This document shows positions 57,300 to 64,000 of a DNA stretch of 64,000 nt, in pieces (the stretch's first letter is position 1; the number at the start of each line of letters is the position of its first letter). Both the position numbers and the translations under genes were made by a program. This DNA comes from Gnetum montanum (taxonomy: Eukaryota > Streptophyta > Gnetopsida > Gnetales > Gnetaceae). Under the pieces are notes generated by a model, which worked only from the letters and a program-made list of their open reading frames with translations, was not told the origin of the DNA and ran no database searches. The DNA lies in contig MNCI01020297.1 of NCBI GenBank assembly GCA_015680685.1, positions 585,684 to 649,683 on the forward strand, given 5' to 3'.

Positions 57300-58708
57300 A
57301 TAGAATATATATATATATTCTAAGTTGTGGATAGTTGCCCAAAGTAATGTTTTATATGTAAAACATTATACGGAAGCTGTAATTCTAATCCACTTAATGT
57401 GGATAACTTGTACGTGTCTTTTGATAATTGTATCTTGATCTAAAATGGACCTAACCATCTTGCTAAAAATTTATTAGGTTTCTTCATATTCCACAATAAC
57501 ACTAGATCACCAGCTTTAAAAGTTCTTTTCATGGCCTTTCTATCAAACTGTCTTTTAACTAGAGAAGCATTTTCTAATAGATTATGCTTAGCTCTATCCA
57601 TTTCTACTTCTCTTCTAATAATCAAGATCATGAAATTTCTATCTTTATCTATTTTTTCACTATACATTTGCACAAAATTGGAAGTCAAACTTAGAATTTT
57701 ATTTGTAACTCTTGTAGGAAAACCATAAACCAAGTTACAAGTTGATGTTCTAATAGCATTTTTAAACCTAATATAGCCAATCTATAACATGAATTGCAAA
57801 TAATCAATCCAATTCCCTGGATTTCCCTCTATCAATTTTTTGATGTAGGAAATAAGCTTTTTATTTGTAGATTTAGCTAAGCCATTTCCTTGAAGAAAAT
57901 TATTTACAAGAAGAAATAGAAAAATGGATTTCTCTAATGCCCATGTTATAAATTCCTTAGATTGAAAAGTAGGTTCATTATCGAATACAAACACTTTAGG
58001 CATACCAAATCAACTTAGAATTTGATCTTCCAAGAACCTAATCACATACCCTACTAAATAGTTTCTTAGAGTTTTTTCTTTAGACCATTTACTAAAATAA
58101 TTAGTGGCCATGAGAATAAACTTATGCTAAGCTCTTAAAGGAGTAATTGTGCTAATAAAATCTAAGCCCCATTGTTAAAATGGTCTATCCATAATTACCA
58201 ATTTCAAGAGAGCTCCAGCCTTTTAAATTTTTAGTTCATGAATTTGACATTTATAAAATTTTTGAATTTTCAAGCTAATATCTTGGTACATGCTTGGCCA
58301 ATAAAAATCATAACTGAATATATGTTCCATAGTGGACTTAGAAGAATCATAAAATAAATTAGCATGATCATGGAATTGTTCTAAAATAGGATTAACTTGA
58401 TCACCATGAACACATTTCAACAAAACCCCTCTAAAGTCCTTCCAATAGAAAATTCCATCTTTAATAACAAATTTATTTACCTTCTTGAAAAAGGATCTTC
58501 TTTGATTTATAGTTAAATTATTTGAAAATTTTCTTGTATTTAGAAATTCTAGAATTTCATCATACCAACTTCTTTCATGACTTCTTAGTACACATATCTC
58601 ATTTTCTCTAGCCATTAACTTGGCTAATCCCATTTCTTTAATAGTTTTATAGATTTCCAATGAAAATATGAAACCTTGAAGCTGTATAAGCCACTTCGCT
58701 CTTTTCAA
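57300..58708 (-). pseudogene. R11 integrase domain
   Basis: The N-terminal part is open at 58223-58708, with a zinc-binding type segment (EQFHDHANLFYDSS, FYWPSMYQDISLKIQKFYKCQ). The core follows in pieces: WGLDFI near 58165, VFVFDNEPTFQSKEF (57782-58003) and QGNGLAKSTNKKLISYIKKL. The first two catalytic Asp residues are visible; the third position is Lys where the family has Glu. The C-terminal part, 57440-57733, gives RQFDRKAMKRTFKAGDLVLLWN and ARWLGPF, then a stop and KDTYKLSTLSGLELQLP. One or two stops separate the open pieces. Confidence 0.75.
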
Positions 58709-59195
58709 TCCAATTTCATTTTGATCTAAGAATTATTTGACCACAAGCTCTATTAGCATAATACAAACCAATGAGCTTTCCAAGTAATATTTGAAATGTT
58801 GAAGTGCTTTAATGACTACAAATGCTTTTTTCTCTAGATTTGAATAATTTAATTCTAAACCTTTGAACTGATACCCAAAAAATCTAGTTGGTTCATCTTG
58901 ACCTTTGTTTCTTTAAGTTAAAAAGACAACAATTGAATCATTTGAAGCAAAAAGCATATAACAAGAAATCTTCCTTCAATCTTGGTTTTACAAAGTATGG
59001 AGCTTCTTGAATAGCCCTTTTAATCTCTGCTAAAGCTTTCTCTAATTCTGGTGTTTTCCTTACTAGGATATCGTTCTTGAGCATATGCATCAAAGATTTA
59101 GTAATTTTGGTGAATCCTGGGACAAACTTTTTGTTTGTCCCATGCTCAATATTTTGTACTACTTGAATTCGTGTGTCATCTATAGCAATTCCTTC
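58709..59195 (-). pseudogene. R11 gypsy-type RNase H region
   Basis: After RT the frame gives GIAIDDTRIQVVQNI, FVPGFTKITKSLMHMLK, LEKALAEIKRAIQEAPYFV and FLLYAFCFK, the connection and start of the RNase H typical of this group. It then breaks up before KLIGLYYANRACGQII. It runs into the 58223-58708 open frame. The acidic residues of the active site cannot be placed with confidence. Confidence 0.55.
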
Positions 59196-59990
59196 TCAAT
59201 AGATTACATGACCTAGCAAACTTCCAGATTTAATCAAGAACATACATTTCTTTGGATTTAATGAAATACCATTCTCACAACATCTATCAAAAACTTGTTG
59301 AAGATGACTCATAGGATCTTCCTTCCTTTCCGAATAAATAGTAATATCATCTAAATAAACCACAACAAGCTTGCCTATCAAATCTTTAAAAGCTAAGTCC
59401 ATGGATCTTTGAATCGTAGCTCTGACATTTGATAATTTGAATGACATTCTTTCATAAGCACATGTCCCCCATTTGGTGATAAATGTTGTTTTATATCTAT
59501 CACCCTTATCCACCATAATTTGATTATAGCCTAAAAATCTATCTAGGAAAGAGTATACTTAACATTCTAATACTTTGATCAACATTTCATCAATTCTAGA
59601 AAGTGGGTATTTATCTTATTCAGAGGCTTTATTCAAATTTCTGAAATCCACACAAAGCCTAATATCACCATTCTTCTTTCTTACTAGAATAAGATTAGCA
59701 AGCCATGTCGAATATCAGACTAGATATATAATTTGGGCTTGTAATAACTTCTTAATCTTGGCTTCCATGGCCAGTTCAAATGATGGATTGAATTTTCTTT
59801 GCTTTTGTTTAACTATCTTACAACCATTTATTAAAGGAACTTTATGTGTTATCGCACCAAGTCTAAAAGCTTTAAGATCATCATAAGACCAAGAAAAAAT
59901 TTTCTAAATTATTTTTTAAATAGTAATAACAAATTTTACCTAAAAATTGAATTAACTTCCTTTGTGACATTTAACATCTTCAATACCTTG
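59196..59990 (-). pseudogene. R11 reverse transcriptase domain
   Basis: The domain starts near 59920 with FFSWSYDDLKAF, then THKVPLINGCKIVKQKQRKF, NLILVRKKNGDIRLCVDFRN and a broken SFLDRFLGYNQI. An open 106-codon piece, 59196-59516, has YKTTFITKWGTCAYERMSF and LVVVYLDDITIYSERKED. The Y-L-D-D catalytic box is intact, unlike R2 and R4. Stops occur around 59560-59620 and 59720. Its host-strand neighbours show it is part of a pol polyprotein. Confidence 0.8.
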
Positions 59991-60189
59991 GTATATCTAA
60001 GACTCAATGTTTCATAAGCTTGATCATCATAATTCTACATATCTTTCCTTATGTGCAGATTTTTACGAAACTCGTGTTCATAACTGATCACCTTCTTGGG
60101 AATCAAATTATACTTAGAACTTGATGGCATTTTAGATGTGATTTAACTTTTGAATTTCTGCTTATTCTTCAAGAACTTGAGCACTTGAT

Positions 60190-60680
60190 TATCATCTTCA
60201 AATACTTGTAAATTTCTTATGTTATTTGGCACTGATGGCTAATATTCATTCTTAGTTACTACATAATTCTCTATCCTTTTCTCATCTAATGTTGAAGCTA
60301 CGTTTACTGTATCATCTACTATATAATTATCTTTTCTACCTATATGTTCTATTTTATAACAATGAAATTGATTCAACATTTTGTAGACTAGCTATTCATA
60401 AGGCTGCAATAATGAGCTTTTAACTACACAATTTCCATTAACTTATTCACAAATCAATCTTGAATATCCTTTTATGGTGATTACCTTGATGCCCATTTTT
60501 AATATTGCTTTAATTACAATACTTAAAGCTTCATATTCAGCCTTGTTATTTATGCAAGGGAGAGACAAATAAATTGACTTGAATATTTTTGGGGAATTAT
60601 CTTTTACTAGAACTATTCCAACTTCTGCACCTTTGGAATTACAAGAACCATTGAACTATAGCTTTCACTTGCCCTTATCT
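60190..60680 (-). pseudogene. R11 additional plant-type RNase H (upstream of RT)
   Basis: The minus strand reads a Trp-to-stop-disrupted start near 60670 (DLKKEGFQDKGK, then FNGSCNSKGAEVGIVLVKDN). It continues INNKAEYEALSIVIKAILKMGIK, KGYSRLICE, and IGRKDNYIVDDTVNVAS. This is the pattern of plant/archaeal-type RNase H: D-G (now N-G), NN-AEY-AL, G-D-S (now G-Y-S) and R-N-x-x-A-D. It is distinct from the gypsy RNase H further downstream. PSVPNNIRN and VFEDDNQVLKFL follow it before RT. Confidence 0.7.
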
Positions 60681-60892
60681 TGGAATCCCTCTTTCTTTAA
60701 GTCATAGAGTTCTTAAGGTATGTAAATTTTGGATTCAAAAGCTCTGGTTTCGACAACTTTATTTTTCCAATTTGAAGTAATGTTTTCCATCATTAAAGGT
60801 TCACTATATACATATATTTGATTTGGTTTCCATTTCCAATGTAGCCACATATGTGAATAATGTATTGATATGTATCCTAAGAAATTCTTACT

Positions 60893-61078
60893 TCAACTTC
60901 TACTCAACAAAAGACTATGTGAATCTAGTATATCTGCTAATTGAATAGTTACTCTACTTTTTATATAGGGTTCAAAAGTGATTTCTAATAGAACATTTGG
61001 CAGTTGACCCACAATATTCACTCTACTTTTATCCACTTGAACAATCTTTATATAGGGTCCGATATCGTGACTCATCAC
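60893..61078 (-). pseudogene. R11 protease C-terminal remnant
   Basis: An open 61-codon frame with VDKSRVNIVGQLPNVLLEI, PYIKSRVTIQLADILDSHS and LLLSRS. The end resembles the D-x-x-x-x-Y-x-x-L-L-S-R block of proteases in this plant group. The active-site Asp region should lie to the right of 61078 and is not recognisable. Confidence 0.45.
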
Positions 61079-62600
61079 ATTGCATAAATGCTATTACTTG
61101 CAAATCATATTAGATAGTTATTGACTTGAATACATGACCATAACTATCATTACTTAATTAATTACTAAAATAATTGATGTTATTACTACTAAATTAAGTT
61201 TTAGAATTTCTTATATTGAATTTTTTTCAAATCATAACTCAAGGTTGTGAATTGAAACTAAACTTGTAACCTAGGATTTCCATGCCAAAGCTCTTACCAC
61301 TAAATTAATACTTCATTATTATTATTAAAATTTATAAAATAAATTAATTGATTTTAAAAGATCAAAATCTTCCTAAAATGTAAATTAAATTAAGAGACGA
61401 ATGATTAACGATCTATAATATATTTTAATTTTTTTAAAGACTATATATATATATATATAAAGTTTGAAAAAGAAACGGTAAAAGACTTACCGAGTGCCTA
61501 CACTTTATTAGGGTTCGTTCTCTTGTTTGCATGCTAATATTGTACAAGAATCTACGTAGTTTGTTCCTGGTAGGAGAGTGTCCATGATTTATGCAGTGCA
61601 GCGTTGAGTCCGAAAGGGCAGAGGACCACCTTTAGTGAGGTAAAAGTTATTTGTTAAAGCATACGATATAATTCGGTTGGACATAAAGTACATTGGTTTA
61701 TTTTTTAGTATTTTATATTTATGTTAGATTCATTTGTTTCTGTATATCTGGAGATTTTATTTCTAGCATGCATTATTTATATCTTACTTTTCTTAATAAT
61801 TATTACGAAATGAAACAAAGGTTCATAGATACAATACTAGATTAACCTAATTAACAAAAGTCTGAGCAGATGCTTTTAGATTCATCGAACATGGTCCTAG
61901 TTTTCTTAATCCCAAACTTTTGCGCCAATGTGACATCAGCATACAGTATGTTTTCTTTCGGATTAGTGTTTGAGGACATTTTGAAATGTTAATGGATATT
62001 TGTGAGAAGTCTGAGAACTATAGGTTAGACCCTATATCAAAGTATCTTTCTTACAAAGAGCATTCGTGTTGTCAGACACTACAAACTATCTCACTTTTGG
62101 AGCATCCAATGGATGTTTGAGAATGTGAATATGACAAAGCTGTCAATAGGATATGGCACAAGAGCAAAGCAAATATTAACCAAATTTCGTGCATCCCATC
62201 AAAGTCATTCCTGCTTTCCGATTGACTAAGAAAAGCAGGTTGAAGCAGGCCCACTTGTCAGTGCGGTTGTTGCAACATAGTTTCATATTTCGTATATATG
62301 AGCGCAGAGCATGATAGTTGACTCACTTTACTCCTTTTTCCTTGCAGCTGAATTCTGGGAGAAGAATCCTGTACATGCACCTCTAGAGCGAGTCAATCAT
62401 AGTAGTTGGACTCTGCCCACCCTTTTGATTTTGAAGAACATGGTTGCATCGGGACATGAATCTCTTGAGAATTCATGGGATCTGGAGGTATCTAGAAATT
62501 GAAACCCACGCTCCTTGAAAAATTTGAAACAAATCCCAATAGTCTGAAACACTGTTTCTCAATTCTCATGCACAATGTTTTTGAACTGGATATGTGACAG
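61079..62600. other. low-repeat region upstream of the transporter pseudogene
   Basis: It contains a (TA)n run at 61442-61459 and, from about 61490, sequence richer in G and C than the repeats to the left. A 63-codon plus frame at 62311-62502 follows a splice-acceptor-like TCCTTGCAG at 62338-62346. It could be a displaced exon, but its product (AEFWEKNPVHAPLERVNHSS) is not recognised. Nothing else is supported. Confidence 0.4.
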
Positions 62601-63587
62601 GCTAGCAAGGATGTTGAAGGAATAGCTCCTAAAGCACAGGAAGGAACCAGGGATGACCAGCAAAGGACTGCAAAATGGTGGTACTCAACCTTCCACAACG
62701 TTGCTGCCATGGTTGGTGCAGGTGTCTGCCATACACTATGAAATACCTTGGATGGTGAGTTTTTGCCTTGGATCAGTAGTCCATTACTGCTATCAGCATG
62801 AACATTAATTGCCAGTAGTTGCAGTTATCTTTCCAATGAGTGTATTTTTCAAACCGACAGAATCAGAATGTTTCTTACTGGATTAAGATCTCATGCCAGT
62901 TTCAATTTTAGTAACAGCATTACTATTTACTGTAGAAGCTACCAGTGTTAGTTCAAAGAAATTAGATAGAAGGCATATTCAAGCTGCATAATTCTTGAAC
63001 ACATCACATCTGCTGTACTCAGTGCTACTGATGTATTTTGCACAAATTAATTGATCTTACAGATGCTTTGAGTCTATACAGTCTTAATAAACTCGGTTCC
63101 AGTTATAATTTACGACATGATTCTCTTTGGAATGATTGATCATGAATATGAAATTGGGTACAGGGGACCAGGAACGGTGCTTCATGTGATTTCATGGACA
63201 ATCACACTCTACACGCTCCGGCAGCTTATGCAGCTTCATGAGGTTGTTCCAGGAAAGAGATTTGATGAATATCATGAATTGGCACAGCATGCTTTTCGAC
63301 AAAAACTTGGTCTGTGGATCATGATGCCCCCCAGTTTGGGAGTTCAGGTTGGAGTAGATATAGTCTCCATAGTCACTGGTGGGCAGTGCCGGGCAAAGTT
63401 CTACAACACTCTCTGCACCAGCTGCACAAAGCTGAGGCAGTCTTACTGGATCCTCATTTTGGGTTCTTTGCGTTTCTTCCTGTGTTTCCTTCCAAACCTC
63501 AATTCCGTCACTGTCCTGTCTCTTGCTCCTGCAATAATGTGTCTCAGCTCAGTCGTTTCTAGCTTTTGGTTAAGAAATCAACTTTAA
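62601..63587 (+). pseudogene. LHT-type amino-acid transporter, truncated and frameshifted
   Basis: Two exon-like blocks. Block 1, 62601-62754, follows an acceptor (GTGACAG) and encodes RTAKWWYSTFHNVAAMVGAGV, the first membrane region of plant lysine/histidine transporter-like proteins. A deletion near 62733 then shifts the frame, and in the next frame LPYTMKYLGW is still readable. The intron, 62755-63163, has GTGAGT and TACAG ends. Block 2 begins at 63164 with GPGTVLHVISWTITLYTLRQ and continues VVPGKRFDEYHELAQHAF, VDIVSIVTGG and LPNLNSVTVLSL. It then stops at 63587 inside a conserved membrane segment. These proteins import amino acids across the plasma membrane with protons. The rest of the family length is absent by the window end. 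Confidence 0.75.
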
Positions 63588-64000
63588 ACATTTGAGTTGA
63601 ATTAGATGAGAGATACTCTAGTTCGCCTATACCAATTATAAGACTATGTTTTAAAAAAAATTGCGGTTACAGTCTGTTGAAGCCACCCTCAAGAACATTT
63701 TATAATTTGGTATCATACCGTATAAGGCAGAAACTTCCACTTTCAATATCGATTATGAAAGAAAACTTTGATTGATAGTGCTATGGTGGAGGTCAAATTT
63801 GAGGTGTGGTGCTTAAAGTGGCCTGACTTTTAGCGTGGTAAATATAACTTAGAAACTGATAAGTAATCCGAACTAAGCTTGTTTGCCTGATATTGAAATC
63901 AAATTTCTAAATATTGGAGATAAAGCTTTGGCTTAGGGTGCACTGGTGCAAATGGAATTCTTAAAAGAATGAGAGTTATAGTTAACGTCTGGTTCCAAAC
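63588..64000. other. no recognised exon
   Basis: No continuation of the transporter reading frame is seen. AT-rich non-coding DNA. Confidence 0.5.

Larger units (their letters stand above)
57300..61078 (-). mobile_element. R11: Ty3/gypsy pol relic with dual RNase H
   Basis: Reading right to left: protease C-terminal part, plant-type RNase H, RT, gypsy RNase H, integrase. This order, with an extra RNase H before RT, and phrases such as PSVPNNIRN-QVFEDD and GLAKLMARENE belong to a known plant Ty3/gypsy group. No gag, LTR or primer site was found at the right end, so the 5' part is missing. Damage is milder than in R2 and R4; the RT catalytic box is intact. Confidence 0.75.

Noticed and set aside
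62492-62710. Minus-strand ORF opposite the transporter exon
   Set aside because: It is the shadow of the LHT exon on the plus strand, which has clear family motifs and splice sites.
1-64000. tRNA, rRNA, operon or phage-defence systems
   Set aside because: No cloverleaf with conserved loops, rRNA block or clustered intact prokaryote-like ORFs was seen on either strand.

Overview
This is nuclear DNA of a seed plant, most likely a gymnosperm. The evidence is AT-rich sequence packed with old, heavily mutated LTR retrotransposons nested in one another, one plant L1-type LINE, an intron-containing amino-acid-transporter relic with plant splice sites, and no bacterial gene organisation. The species cannot be named from the sequence. 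Nothing in the first 61 kb looks like a working host gene; almost every coding stretch is a retroelement relic broken by stops and frameshifts.

Layout, left to right. (1) R1, a minus-strand LTR element: internal remnant 1-1702, initiator-Met-type primer-binding site near 1688-1700, and a 5' LTR running from 1703 rightwards. (2) R2, 2239-15275 (+), the only copy of its group that keeps pol. It sits inside the R1 LTR, whose other half resumes at 15276. Its order is LTR, PBS, gag, protease, RT, RNase H, integrase, about 1.9 kb spacer, accessory ORF (aORF), polypurine tract, LTR. (3) R3, about 15983-44408 (+), a related element without RT or integrase, containing two later insertions. R4 (18122-24656) is a chromovirus-type Ty3/gypsy with a perfect AGGCC target duplication. 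R5 (28637-40397) is a pol-less relative of R2 with a near-perfect duplication (GTAAG/TTAAG). R5's own 5' LTR is split by R6, a 2.69 kb unclassified insertion (28694-31385). (4) A decayed L1-type LINE, 45724-47900 (+). (5) A minus-strand LTR-like promoter block, about 48063-49395. (6) R9, a long-LTR non-autonomous element, 49889-54850 (+). (7) A minus-strand solo LTR of the R5 family, 55273-56070. (8) R11, a minus-strand Ty3/gypsy pol with a second, plant-type RNase H upstream of RT, 57300-61078. (9) A truncated, frameshifted LHT-type (lysine/histidine transporter-like) pseudogene, 62601-63587 (+). An assembly gap of Ns lies at 37499-37852.

How the parts relate. R2, R3 and R5 form one group. 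All carry a tRNA-Asp-type primer-binding site changed by transitions, homologous gag, a shared sequence where pol ends, a long AT-rich spacer with a TATA-like box roughly 450-510 bp before the accessory ORF, and an accessory ORF with a long coiled-coil-like C-terminal part just before the 3' LTR. R2 has pol; R3 and R5 lost it but kept gag and the accessory ORF, so they look like non-autonomous partners. The damage is dominated by G-to-A and C-to-T transitions, typical of long-silenced, methylated plant DNA. The most interesting candidate system is therefore the conserved accessory ORF with its possible internal promoter, not an intact new pathway.
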